A stretch of 35,559 nt of DNA from assembly GCA_019423125.1 (NCBI GenBank), contig JAHZBZ010000015.1:1-35559 (forward strand), read 5' to 3'. Below, in pieces: positions 25,376-33,206 of this stretch. Below the pieces are notes generated by a model, which was not told the origin of the DNA, made no database searches, and saw only the letters and a program-made list of their open reading frames with translations. Source of the DNA: Bacillota bacterium. Lineage in GTDB: Bacteria > Bacillota > Clostridia > Christensenellales > Borkfalkiaceae. The position numbers and the translations under genes are program-made. How positions within the stretch are numbered: the stretch's first letter is position 1; each line of letters starts with the position of its first letter.

Positions 25376-27364
25376 ATGGCAAAGATCAATATCCTGGACA
25401 GCAGCATCTACAACCGTATCGCGGCGGGCGAGGTCGTGGACAGGCCGTACTCCATCGTAAAAGAGTTGGTAGAAAACAGTCTCGACGCAGGAGCGAAGAA
25501 CATCACCGTCACCGTGGAGCGAGGCGGAAAAGAGCTGGTCTGTGTTTCGGATGACGGCGCGGGCATCGAGAAGAGCGAGCTGCCTTCTGCGATCCTTCCG
25601 CACGCGACGAGCAAGATCGCCAAGGCAGAAGATCTCGATCAGATCTGTACGCTCGGTTTTCGCGGTGAGGCGCTCGCGAGCATTGCCGCAGTTTCCAAAC
25701 TTCGTATCCGTTCGAAGGCGCGGGGCGCCGATTCGGCGTATGAGATCTGCTGTGAAGGCGGCAAGACGGGGGAGGTCGTGCCTTGTCCCCTCGGAGAGGG
25801 CACGGAGATCTCTGCGGAGAGCCTCTTTTTTAATACGCCCGTCCGCGCCAAATTCCTAAAGACGGAAAAGGGCGAGGAGGCTGAGATCTCGAATTTTGTC
25901 GCGCGTTTTATTTTAGGAAATCCCGACGTGGCATTCCGCTATTTTTCAGACGGCAAGCTTTCGATGCAGTCCTTCGGCGGAGGTCTTGATGAGGCGATCG
26001 CGGCGGTATATGGCGCGCAGGTCATCTCCGATTGTTATCGGATAGATGCCGTGCGTCACGGGATCCGCCTTCGAGGCTTCCTCGGCAAACCTTCATTCGT
26101 GAAGGCGAACAGGACCTATCAGAGCGTCTTTGTCAACGGAAGATATGTCGTGAACAATACGATCTCAGCGGCGATTTCCAATGCCTACGCGAGCTATCTA
26201 ATGAAGCGGCAGTACCCGTTTTATGTGCTTTTTTTGGATATTCCTCCTGTTGCTGTCGATGTGAACGTTCATCCGAATAAGTCGGACGTTCGCTTTGAGA
26301 ACAATCAGATCGTCTATTCTGCCATTTATTCCGTCGTCACGGCGGTGTTGGACGGCAATGCTTCGGCGCTTGAATTTATCGTCGGTGCGAGGAGGGACGA
26401 CGCTTCTGTTGCCGGCAACGAGGGTGCATCTTTCCATGAAAACGGAAAAGAGACTGAGTCGGCTCCTTTGGGGCAAAGTGACGTTGTGTCCCCGCCGGTG
26501 GATAAAAAAGAAGAAAAGCCTCGTTTCGAAAGTACTATGCCTGACATAAAAGGCGAAAAACTGTCTGTTCCGTTTCCCGAACAACAACAAATAAAGCAGG
26601 ACACGCCGATTTCGCGGCTTAACTCATTTTTTTCGGGTAAAGGCGGGCAAAGGGTCGCGTTCTGTGACAGTGAATCGCCGTTAGGCAGAAGCTCTTCACG
26701 TCTTTCGGACGAGGCGGATGCCGCGTTTCTTGCCAATAAGAAATTTTTAGAGGCACAGGAACAAAAGGCGAAACAGCAAAAGATCGTCTTTGAAAATGCA
26801 AAGTATTGCGGAAGTCTTTTCAACACTTATCTTCTCTATGAAGAGGGGGATGCCGTATATCTTATCGATCAACACGCCGCGCATGAGCGGATGCTGTTCG
26901 ACAGATTAAAGAGGGAGATGGAAGAGCGTAAAGTCGTTCGACAGCCCATGCTTGTCCCATATGTGCTGAATCTCAATCGCGAGGAGGCGGCTTTTTTTGC
27001 CGAACATCTCGATCAGATACTCTCGATCGGATTTGAAATTGAGGAATTCGGCGCGGGAAGTTTTAAGATCTCTGCTGTTCCGCTCGATTTGCAGGACATT
27101 GACCTGCCTTCTTTTTTCGATGAACTTTTAGGCCAGGTCGGAGGGCTTCGCGGCATTCGTCTGTCCGAGGTCCTGCGCGATAAAATCGCAATGACTGCAT
27201 GCAAACACGCTATAAAGGGCGGCATGTCTCTTACTGAATCGGAAAAAGAAAAACTCTTTGAGATGTTGCACGGTGATATGGGGCTGAAATGTCCGCACGG
27301 AAGGCCGATTGCTGTGCGCCTTTCAAAATATGAGATCGAAAAAATGTTCAAGAGGATCGTCTGA
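25376..27364 (+). CDS. mutL: DNA mismatch repair protein MutL
   Basis: 662 residues. The GHKL ATPase domain opens with IYNRIAAGEVVDRPYSIVKE and has E42-type VENSLDAGA, DDGAGI and TLGFRGEALASI. A poorly conserved linker runs about 335-465. The C-terminal dimerisation/endonuclease domain has DQHAAHERMLFD, matching the DQHAx2Ex4E metal motif except that the last Glu is Asp, with a later ACKHAIKGG and CPHGRP. So it is probably the nicking, MutH-independent type, as in other Gram-positives. It follows mutS by one base. The linker contains copy C of the dispersed motif, in frame (STMPDIK). Confidence 0.96.
   Translation: MAKINILDSSIYNRIAAGEVVDRPYSIVKELVENSLDAGAKNITVTVERGGKELVCVSDDGAGIEKSELPSAILPHATSKIAKAEDLDQICTLGFRGEALASIAAVSKLRIRSKARGADSAYEICCEGGKTGEVVPCPLGEGTEISAESLFFNTPVRAKFLKTEKGEEAEISNFVARFILGNPDVAFRYFSDGKLSMQSFGGGLDEAIAAVYGAQVISDCYRIDAVRHGIRLRGFLGKPSFVKANRTYQSVFVNGRYVVNNTISAAISNAYASYLMKRQYPFYVLFLDIPPVAVDVNVHPNKSDVRFENNQIVYSAIYSVVTAVLDGNASALEFIVGARRDDASVAGNEGASFHENGKETESAPLGQSDVVSPPVDKKEEKPRFESTMPDIKGEKLSVPFPEQQQIKQDTPISRLNSFFSGKGGQRVAFCDSESPLGRSSSRLSDEADAAFLANKKFLEAQEQKAKQQKIVFENAKYCGSLFNTYLLYEEGDAVYLIDQHAAHERMLFDRLKREMEERKVVRQPMLVPYVLNLNREEAAFFAEHLDQILSIGFEIEEFGAGSFKISAVPLDLQDIDLPSFFDELLGQVGGLRGIRLSEVLRDKIAMTACKHAIKGGMSLTESEKEKLFEMLHGDMGLKCPHGRPIAVRLSKYEIEKMFKRIV
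26531..26548 (+). repeat. Dispersed 18-bp motif, copy C
   Basis: AGTACTATGCCTGACATA, 17 of 18 matches to consensus. It lies in the variable linker of mutL, in the frame encoding STMPDI. Confidence 0.55.
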
Positions 27365-27365
27365 C

Positions 27366-28277
27366 GTGGCTGAGAAAATTTTGGCTGTCTGCGGTGCGAC
27401 GGCCTCGGGAAAAACAGGGTTTTCGATCGATGCGGCGCATGAGCTGGGCGGGGAGGTCGTCTCCGCCGACTGCATGCTCGTCTATCGCGGTTTGGACATC
27501 GGTACCGCAAAACCCACGTCTTCGGAGAAGCGCGGTGTGCCGCATCATATGATAGATATCGTCTCTCCGCGCGAAAGTTATTCGGTGAGCGACTATGAGC
27601 GTGGTGCGCTGTCCTCGATAGAACAGATCTTATCGCGCGGAAAACTTCCCGTCATCTGCGGGGGGACGGGTTTTTACATTCAGTCTCTTCTGTTCTCCCG
27701 TTCAAACGGCGGGATCGGTGCGGATGAGAGAGTTCGGAAGAAATATAACGACTATGCGGAGCAAAACGGGAAAGAGGCGCTCTACGCACTTCTTTGCGAG
27801 CGCGATCCGCATAGTGCGGAAAAGATACATTGCAACGACCAAAAGCGCGTCGTTCGCGCGCTTGAAATTTTTGAGCTTACAGGCAGGCGAAAATCGGAAC
27901 AATGCGACGGTTTTGTGCCGCGCAGACCTTATCTTGCCGTTGCATTTGATTACCCGCGAGAGGAGCTGTATTCACGCATAAACTTTCGTGTGGACGAAAT
28001 GATCCGCGCGGGACTCGTGGATGAGGTCCGCGCGCTTTATGAAAACGGTATTGATGAAACTTGCCAAAGCATGCAGGGGATTGGCTACAAAGAGGTGCTC
28101 CAATATTTAAAAAACGAAATTTCGCACAGTACTATGTGTGACATAATAAAGCAAAATACAAGGAATTATGCCAAGAGACAACTCACTTTCTTTCGGAAGC
28201 TTCCGGGTATAGTCTGGCTGGATCCGAAGGCAAAGAACAATCTTGAACTTGTCAGGGAGATGTTATGCAGGATATAG
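27366..28277 (+). CDS. miaA: tRNA dimethylallyltransferase
   Basis: 303 residues. P-loop GATASGKTGFS near the start, SADCMLVYRGLDIGTAKPTS for substrate and metal, PHHMIDI, GGTGFYIQSLLF, and the C-terminal NTRNYAKRQLTFFRKL. It transfers dimethylallyl to A37 of tRNAs with A36, making the substrate for MiaB. I use the GTG at 27366: it starts two bases after the mutL stop, has AGAGGA upstream, and puts the P-loop at the usual position; an ATG at 27309 inside mutL would add unconserved residues. Its end overlaps the next gene by 13 bases. A variable C-terminal stretch contains dispersed motif copy D, in frame (STMCDI). Confidence 0.96.
   Translation: MAEKILAVCGATASGKTGFSIDAAHELGGEVVSADCMLVYRGLDIGTAKPTSSEKRGVPHHMIDIVSPRESYSVSDYERGALSSIEQILSRGKLPVICGGTGFYIQSLLFSRSNGGIGADERVRKKYNDYAEQNGKEALYALLCERDPHSAEKIHCNDQKRVVRALEIFELTGRRKSEQCDGFVPRRPYLAVAFDYPREELYSRINFRVDEMIRAGLVDEVRALYENGIDETCQSMQGIGYKEVLQYLKNEISHSTMCDIIKQNTRNYAKRQLTFFRKLPGIVWLDPKAKNNLELVREMLCRI
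28128..28145 (+). repeat. Dispersed 18-bp motif, copy D
   Basis: AGTACTATGTGTGACATA, 17 of 18 matches to consensus. It lies near the 3' end of miaA in the frame encoding STMCDI. With flanking bases it reads ACTATGT-GTG-ACATAAT, a near-perfect inverted repeat. Confidence 0.55.
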
Positions 28278-29494
28278 AAAATCTTATCAGTGAATGCGAG
28301 GAAGCTCTCAGCCCGCAATTTTCCAAGCTGGAGGAGATCGCCTTTTTTAATCAAAGCAAGGTGTTGGATGCTTTTCGGAAGAACAGAGTCGCTCTTCGTC
28401 ACTTTGCTGCGACCAGCGGATACGGATATGGTGACGAAGGGAGAGATACTTTAAATTCACTCTTTGCCGACGTGTTCGGTGCGGAGGCGGCGCTCGTTTC
28501 GCCGAACATTCTTTCGGGCACCCATGCGCTCACCGTCGGACTTTTTGGTTTGCTTCGTACTGGAGACACTCTTTTCTCTGTCACGGGCGACCCTTACGAC
28601 ACCCTTCGCGAAGTCATATCCGGGAATGGGATCGGTTCCCTTGCGGATTATGGCATCGCTTTTAAAAAATGTGACCTTTCGGCAGGGGAATTCGATTTTG
28701 ACGGCATCCGCGAGGGATTAAAAGATCCTTCCGTTCGCGTTGTCTTTATCCAGCGCTCGCGCGGGTATGAATGGCGCGATGCGCTCAGCGAAGAAAAGCT
28801 CGGGCAGGTCTGCAAGTTCGTGCGTTCCTGCGGATTTAATGGTTGTATCTTCGTCGACAATTGTTATGGCGAATTTGTAGAGAAAACGGAGCCAACGCAG
28901 AACGGTGCGGACATCGCTGTTGGTTCTCTCATAAAGAATGCGGGCGGTGGCATCGCTCCCACGGGCGGATATATCGTCGGAAAGCGCGAATTTGTCGATA
29001 AAATCGCTGGAAGACTGACGGCTCCTTCGATCGGTGCGGAAGTCGGTTCTTATATGTACGGCTATCAGTATTTTTATGAGGGATTGTTTTTTGCTCCGCA
29101 CGTCGTTGAGCAGGCTTTGAAGGGCGGACTCTTGATCGGTGCGTGCATGGAAAAACTCGGCTTCGTGACTTCGCCGTCCGTCTCGCAGCTTCCGTACGAC
29201 ATCACGCGTGCCATCCGTTTCCGCACGCGCGAAGAGCTTATCTCCTTCATTCAATCGGTACAGGAGGCTTCGCCTGTCGACAGTTTTGTTACGTTGGAAC
29301 CTTGGGATATGCCGGGGTATGAAGATCAGGTCATCATGGCGGCAGGGTGTTTTGTGCAGGGTGCTTCGATAGAGCTTTCTGCCGATGCTCCCATCCGTGA
29401 GCCGTACATCGCCTATTTCCAAGGCGGGCTCACGTATGAGCATTGTAAATATGCCCTTTGTATCATTTTGAAAAAACTTTTAAAAACAAGCTGA
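28265..29494 (+). CDS. Methionine gamma-lyase family (aluminium-resistance-like) PLP protein
   Basis: 409 residues of the Met_gamma_lyase family (PF06838; B. subtilis YnbB-like, often labelled aluminium resistance protein). PLP-fold landmarks: SGTHALTVGLFGLLRTGDTL for cofactor phosphate binding, FVDNCYGEF with the pyridine-binding Asp, and K224 in GSLIKNAGGG as the Schiff-base lysine. The family is a cystathionine-lyase-like PLP enzyme of uncertain substrate. GGGAG lies before the ATG, which overlaps the miaA end by 13 bases, so it is the last gene of the operon. In related Bacillota hfq and hflX may sit between miaA and this gene; neither is present here. Confidence 0.93.
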   Translation: MQDIENLISECEEALSPQFSKLEEIAFFNQSKVLDAFRKNRVALRHFAATSGYGYGDEGRDTLNSLFADVFGAEAALVSPNILSGTHALTVGLFGLLRTGDTLFSVTGDPYDTLREVISGNGIGSLADYGIAFKKCDLSAGEFDFDGIREGLKDPSVRVVFIQRSRGYEWRDALSEEKLGQVCKFVRSCGFNGCIFVDNCYGEFVEKTEPTQNGADIAVGSLIKNAGGGIAPTGGYIVGKREFVDKIAGRLTAPSIGAEVGSYMYGYQYFYEGLFFAPHVVEQALKGGLLIGACMEKLGFVTSPSVSQLPYDITRAIRFRTREELISFIQSVQEASPVDSFVTLEPWDMPGYEDQVIMAAGCFVQGASIELSADAPIREPYIAYFQGGLTYEHCKYALCIILKKLLKTS

Positions 29495-29533
29495 TCGCTT
29501 TTTTTGCGTTCATTGTTTTTTCGACAAATAACT

Positions 29534-29562
29534 TTTACACAGTACATTGTGTGACGTATTTT
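29534..29562 (+). promoter_or_regulatory. Possible vat promoter containing dispersed motif copy E
   Basis: TTTACA and TATTTT with a 17-base spacer. The spacer holds AGTACATTGTGTGACGTA (29541-29558), a weaker copy (14 of 18) of the dispersed motif. The -10 is poor, so the promoter call is tentative; the motif position is what is seen. Confidence 0.4.
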
Positions 29563-29588
29563 CTTTAATTTCTTTTTGGGGGAGAAAA

Positions 29589-30227
29589 ATGGGACCGAAT
29601 CCGAGAGCGATATATCCGATCGACGGATTGGCCCGTATCTGTTTTATCAATAACACGATCACGCGGCCGAATATTTTTGTCGGGGATTATTCCTATTACG
29701 ACGATCCCGTTGACGCAGAGCATTTCGAAAGGCATGTAACGCATCACTATGAATTTCTCGGTGATCGGCTCATGATCGGTAAGTTCTGTGCGATTGGTGC
29801 AGGGATCGAATTTATCATGAACGGTGCCAACCATAGAATGCAAAGCATCACGACTTATCCGTTCAATATCTTTCAAAACGGCTGGGAAAAATGCACGCCT
29901 TCTCTTTCGGAGCTTCCGTTCAAGGGTGATACAGTCGTTGGTAACGACGTTTGGATCGGTCAGAACGTGACCGTTCTTCCGGGCGTGCATATCGGGGACG
30001 GCGCTATCATCGGCGCAAATTCTGTTGTTTCCGATGATATTCCTCCATATGCGGTTGCCGCAGGAAATCCCTGTCGTGTGAAGAAGATGCGTTTTGACAA
30101 GGAGACGGTCGAGGTGCTCCTTTCGTTGAAGTGGTGGGATTGGCCTGCGGACAAGATCTTTCAAAACCTTCATTTGCTGTGCGATACGCATTTATCCAAA
30201 GATAAACTTTTGAATCTAAAACTTTGA
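29589..30227 (+). CDS. Vat-family streptogramin A O-acetyltransferase homologue
   Basis: 212 residues of the left-handed beta-helix xenobiotic acetyltransferase family. It starts MGPNPRAIYPI, the typical Vat N-terminus, with GDYSYYDDP, Y54, IGKFCAIG, and MNGANHRM containing H82, the same number as the catalytic histidine of VatD as I remember it. Hexapeptide repeats (VVGNDVWIGQNVTVLPGV, IGDGAIIGANSVV) and AVAAGNPCRV follow. Vat enzymes acetylate group A streptogramins with acetyl-CoA; activity on that substrate is inference. I chose ATG 29589, preceded by GGGGGAG; an upstream ATG at 29547 lacks a ribosome site. It sits alone between the miaA operon and groEL with no mobile-element genes nearby. 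Confidence 0.9.
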   Translation: MGPNPRAIYPIDGLARICFINNTITRPNIFVGDYSYYDDPVDAEHFERHVTHHYEFLGDRLMIGKFCAIGAGIEFIMNGANHRMQSITTYPFNIFQNGWEKCTPSLSELPFKGDTVVGNDVWIGQNVTVLPGVHIGDGAIIGANSVVSDDIPPYAVAAGNPCRVKKMRFDKETVEVLLSLKWWDWPADKIFQNLHLLCDTHLSKDKLLNLKL

Positions 30228-30238
30228 ATATTTTTTAT

Positions 30239-30275
30239 GGCAACGCGCGGCGCAAGAATTGCGCCGCGCGTTGCC
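30239..30275 (+). terminator. GC-rich hairpin after vat homologue
   Basis: A perfect 17-bp stem (30239-30255 with 30259-30275), loop GAA, core GCGCAA/TTGCGC. It starts 12 bases after the stop codon but has no T-run on the forward strand; a T6 run lies just upstream. It is probably a terminator or 3' stabiliser. The rest of the gap, 30276-30492, is AT-rich with short repeats of GCAAAC but no gene I can support. Confidence 0.6.
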
Positions 30276-30492
30276 GTTGAAGAAATAAAAGAAATTCGGA
30301 TTTTTATAGCACTGAAAACAAAGTCATAATCGGATAATTCTCTTCCCTGCGAAGTTTTTTACGGACTGTAGCAAACTGTTTGCGGCACATAAGGTGATTT
30401 TTTGTAGAGTCCGCCGCGCTCCGAAAAAGCGCGACGGCAAAGTATCTTTATTTGTTCAATCGCCGCAAACAGATTCAGATCTTAGCAAACGG

Positions 30493-30533
30493 AAAGCCCG
30501 CCGTCTCCCGAAAAGGGAGTACGACGGGCTTTT
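30493..30533. terminator. Terminator of groEL
   Basis: AAAGCCCG-x-CGT-CTCCC (from 30493) pairs with GGGAG-x-ACG-x-CGGGCTTT (ending 30532) with one mismatch and one bulge, loop GAAAA. It lies 25 bases past the groEL stop. The T-run is short on both strands (CTTT reverse, CTTTT forward). Confidence 0.65.
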
Positions 30534-30557
30534 GTCATTCTGTTTGTTTTTTGCGGA

Positions 30558-32183
30558 TCAATACATTCCGCCCATGCCGCCGCCTGCGGGTGCGGGGGGC
30601 TCGGGTGCGGGGATGTCGGTCACGACGCTTTCCGTGGTGAGCAGGGTCGCCGCGACGGAAGCCGCATTCTGCAATACGCTGCGCGAGACCTTGGTCGGAT
30701 CGATGATGCCGCTTTCGACCATGTCGGTGTAGCGGTTGTTGAGCGCATCGAAGCCGTAATTTGCTTTCTTGCTTGCAACGATCTTGTCGACGATGACAGA
30801 ACCGTCCAGGCCTGCATTCTTCGCGATCTGGCGGATAGGTTCTTCGATCGCCTTGAGGATGATGCTTGCGCCCGTCTTTTCGTCACCTTCGAGGGAGGCG
30901 ATGAGCTTTTTGAGTGCGGGAGCGGTAGAGAGGAGTGCGACGCCGCCGCCGGGGACGATGCCTTCTTCGACAGCCGCGCGGGTCGCCGCGAGTGCGTCCT
31001 CGATGCGAAGCTTTTTCTCCTTCATTTCGACTTCCGTCGCTGCGCCGACATTGACGACTGCAACGCCGCCCGCGAGTTTTGCGAGGCGCTCCTGCAGCTT
31101 TTCTCTGTCGTAATCGGAAGTCGTCTCCGCGATCTGCGCCTTGATGGCGTTGACGCGCGCCTTGATGTTTTCGGCGCTGCCGGAGCCGTTGATGATAGTG
31201 GTGTTGTCCTTGTCGACCTTGACCTGCGTCGCTCTGCCGAGCATGTCGGGCGTGACGTCTTTGAATTCATAGCCGAGATCGGAGGAGATGACAGTGCCGC
31301 CCGTGAGGATAGCAATGTCTTCGAGCATAGCCTTTCTTCTGTCACCGAAGCCGGGAGCTTTGACCGCAACGCAGTTGAATACGCCTTTGAGCTTGTTGAC
31401 GATGAGTGCGGCAAGTGCGTCGCCCTCGACGTCTTCCGCGATGATCAGAAGACGGGCTCCCTGCTGTGCGAGGGGCTCGATGATGGGCAGGATCTCCTGC
31501 AGGTTGGAGATCTTCTTGTCCGTGATGAGAATGTAAGGGGAGTCAAGAACGGCTTCCATCTTGTCGGTGTTGGTCACCATGTAGGCAGAAGCATACCCTC
31601 TGTCGAACTGCATGCCCTCGACGGTGCTCAGCTCGGTGTTCATGGTCTTGCCTTCTTCGACGGTGATGACGCCGTCTTTGCCGACTTTCTCCATTGCGTC
31701 GGAGATCAGCTGGCCGATCGTCTCGTCGCCCGCGGAGATCGCGGCGACCTGGGCGATCGCTTTCTTGCTGTCGACGACTTTGGAGATCTTCTTGACTTCC
31801 GCAACGGCGGTCTCGACCGCTTTGTCGATGCCTTTGCGAAGGATGATGGGGTTGGCGCCCGCGGCGAGGTTTTTCAGCCCTTCGCGGATGATCGCCTGAG
31901 CGAGGACGACCGCGGTCGTGGTGCCGTCGCCCGCGACGTCGTTCGTCTTCGTGGAGACTTCTTTGACGAGCTGCGCGCCCATGTTCTCAAACGGGTCTTC
32001 CAGCTCGATCTCCTTTGCGATAGTCACGCCGTCGTTGGTGATCAGCGGCGCGCCGAATTTTTTATCGAGGACCACGTTCCTGCCCTTGGGGCCGAGCGTG
32101 ATCTTGACGGTATCTGCGAGGGTGTTTACGCCTTTTTCGAGAGCCTTTCTGGCTTCATCTCCGTATTTGATCTGTTTAGCCAT
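30558..32183 (-). CDS. groEL: Chaperonin GroEL (HSP60)
   Basis: 541 residues, full length. It starts MAKQIKYGDEARKALEKGVN, includes the ATP motif GDGTTTAVVLAQ, the apical-domain stretch GGTVISSDLGYEFKDV, and ends in the flexible GGMGGMY tail. It forms the double heptameric folding chamber capped by GroES in the cytoplasm. AAGGAGGA precedes the ATG. groES ends 29 bases upstream, and the pair is under CIRCE/HrcA control. Nothing unusual is seen. Confidence 0.98.
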   Translation of the reverse strand: MAKQIKYGDEARKALEKGVNTLADTVKITLGPKGRNVVLDKKFGAPLITNDGVTIAKEIELEDPFENMGAQLVKEVSTKTNDVAGDGTTTAVVLAQAIIREGLKNLAAGANPIILRKGIDKAVETAVAEVKKISKVVDSKKAIAQVAAISAGDETIGQLISDAMEKVGKDGVITVEEGKTMNTELSTVEGMQFDRGYASAYMVTNTDKMEAVLDSPYILITDKKISNLQEILPIIEPLAQQGARLLIIAEDVEGDALAALIVNKLKGVFNCVAVKAPGFGDRRKAMLEDIAILTGGTVISSDLGYEFKDVTPDMLGRATQVKVDKDNTTIINGSGSAENIKARVNAIKAQIAETTSDYDREKLQERLAKLAGGVAVVNVGAATEVEMKEKKLRIEDALAATRAAVEEGIVPGGGVALLSTAPALKKLIASLEGDEKTGASIILKAIEEPIRQIAKNAGLDGSVIVDKIVASKKANYGFDALNNRYTDMVESGIIDPTKVSRSVLQNAASVAATLLTTESVVTDIPAPEPPAPAGGGMGGMY

Positions 32184-32212
32184 GATATGATTCCTCCTTG
32201 TGATGCAAGTCT

Positions 32213-32497
32213 TTATTCAACAATAGCAAGAATGTCGCTCTGTTTGATGATGGTGACTTCCTTCCCGTCCACTTTGAATTCGCTTCCCGCGTATTTGGAG
32301 TAGAGGATGGTGTCGCCCGCTTTGACAACCATTTTGACTTCTTTCCCGTCGATGAGACCGCCGGGACCGACGGAAAGGACGCGCGCCATCTGCGGTTTTT
32401 CCTGTGCGGAAGAGGGAAGAATGAAGCCGCTCTTCGTGCGCTCTTCCGTCTGGACGCTTTCGACGACAACTTTATCGAATAAAGGTTTGATGTTCAT
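32213..32497 (-). CDS. groES: Co-chaperonin GroES (HSP10)
   Basis: 94 residues, standard length. It starts MNIKPLFDKVVVESVQTEER, with mobile loop TKSGFILPSSAQEKP and the later GDTILYSKYAGSEFKVDGKE. It caps the GroEL ring. GGAGGCAAC precedes the ATG. It is the first gene of the groESL operon. Confidence 0.98.
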   Translation of the reverse strand: MNIKPLFDKVVVESVQTEERTKSGFILPSSAQEKPQMARVLSVGPGGLIDGKEVKMVVKAGDTILYSKYAGSEFKVDGKEVTIIKQSDILAIVE

Positions 32498-32531
32498 GTT
32501 GTTGCCTCCATAATAATTTACCGTTTGGGGA

Positions 32532-32558
32532 TTAGCACTTTCATTACCTGAGTGCTAA
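32532..32558. promoter_or_regulatory. CIRCE operator 1
   Basis: Left half TTAGCACTT (32532-32540), nine-base spacer, right half GAGTGCTAA (32550-32558): the CIRCE consensus with one mismatch (last base of the left half). It sits between the groES start and its promoter, the standard HrcA repressor site. Confidence 0.95.
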
Positions 32559-32568
32559 TTTACTATAT

Positions 32569-32596
32569 ATTATATACATTTGTTGCCATTTGTCAA
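32569..32596 (-). promoter_or_regulatory. Sigma-A promoter of groESL
   Basis: Reverse strand: TTGACA (32596-32591), 16-base spacer, TATAAT (32574-32569). Confidence 0.9.
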
Positions 32597-32623
32597 ATGT
32601 TTTAAATGCCAAAAGAGAAAATT

Positions 32624-32650
32624 TTAGCACTCTTTTTATAAAAGTGCTAA
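32624..32650. promoter_or_regulatory. CIRCE operator 2
   Basis: Left half TTAGCACTC (32624-32632), nine-base spacer, right half AAGTGCTAA (32642-32650), one mismatch to consensus. It lies upstream of the groESL -35 and about 37 bases before the -35 of the divergent dCMP deaminase promoter. Confidence 0.92.
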
Positions 32651-32687
32651 CCAAATAAAAAAGGGGAACGGAAAATCGGGGCGGCGC

Positions 32688-32716
32688 TTGCAATTGCGCT
32701 TGAATTATGGTAAAAT
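32688..32716 (+). promoter_or_regulatory. Promoter of the dCMP deaminase gene
   Basis: TTGCAA (32688-32693), 17-base spacer, TAAAAT (32711-32716): the same hexamers and spacing as the serS promoter. Confidence 0.75.
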
Positions 32717-32740
32717 ATACGAAACGGCGGGAGGTTTTGT

Positions 32741-33202
32741 ATGAACAAGTGGGACAAGAGGTTTATGGAGCTTACGGAGACGGTTGCGGGCTGGTCGAGC
32801 TGTTTTCAGGAAAACAGGCACGTCGGCGCGGTGATCGTTTTGGATAAACGCGTTCTGACGACGGGTTACAACGGCGCTCCTGCCAATATCCGCAGCTGTG
32901 CGGACAAAGGCGAGTGCCTGCGCCGCAAGCTGAACGTCGAAAGCGGCACGCGGCAGGAGCTCTGCTATGCGGTGCACGCCGAACAGAACGCGATCATCCA
33001 GGCGGCGCGGCTCGGCATTAAGATCGGCGGCGCGACGCTTTATTGTACGCATCAGCCGTGTGTCATATGTGCAAAGATGATCATCAATGCAGGCATCACG
33101 CGCGTCGTCTATAAAAACGGATATCCCGACGATTTTTCCATGCAGCTTTTCCGCGAAGCAAACGTGCTCGTGCAGCGCTATGACGAACTTGAAAAGGAGT
33201 AA
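32741..33202 (+). CDS. Deoxycytidylate (dCMP) deaminase, ComEB-type
   Basis: 153 residues of the zinc-dependent cytidine deaminase superfamily. The signature is H79-A-E81 in YAVHAEQNAIIQAA and C107-V-I-C110 in THQPCVICAKMI; H79, C107 and C110 bind zinc and E81 is the proton shuttle. The segment TTGYNGAPANIRSC is typical of dCMP deaminases such as ComEB, which make dUMP for dTTP synthesis. GGGAGG precedes the ATG. The cyclophilin gene follows after four bases with its ribosome site inside this gene's 3' end. Confidence 0.94.
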   Translation: MNKWDKRFMELTETVAGWSSCFQENRHVGAVIVLDKRVLTTGYNGAPANIRSCADKGECLRRKLNVESGTRQELCYAVHAEQNAIIQAARLGIKIGGATLYCTHQPCVICAKMIINAGITRVVYKNGYPDDFSMQLFREANVLVQRYDELEKE

Positions 33203-33206
33203 GAAA

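Noticed and set aside
30276..30492. Possible small RNA between vat homologue and groEL (GCAAAC repeats, short hairpins)
   Set aside because: No clear promoter plus terminator pair and no resemblance to 6S, SRP, tmRNA or RNase P RNA that I can see.
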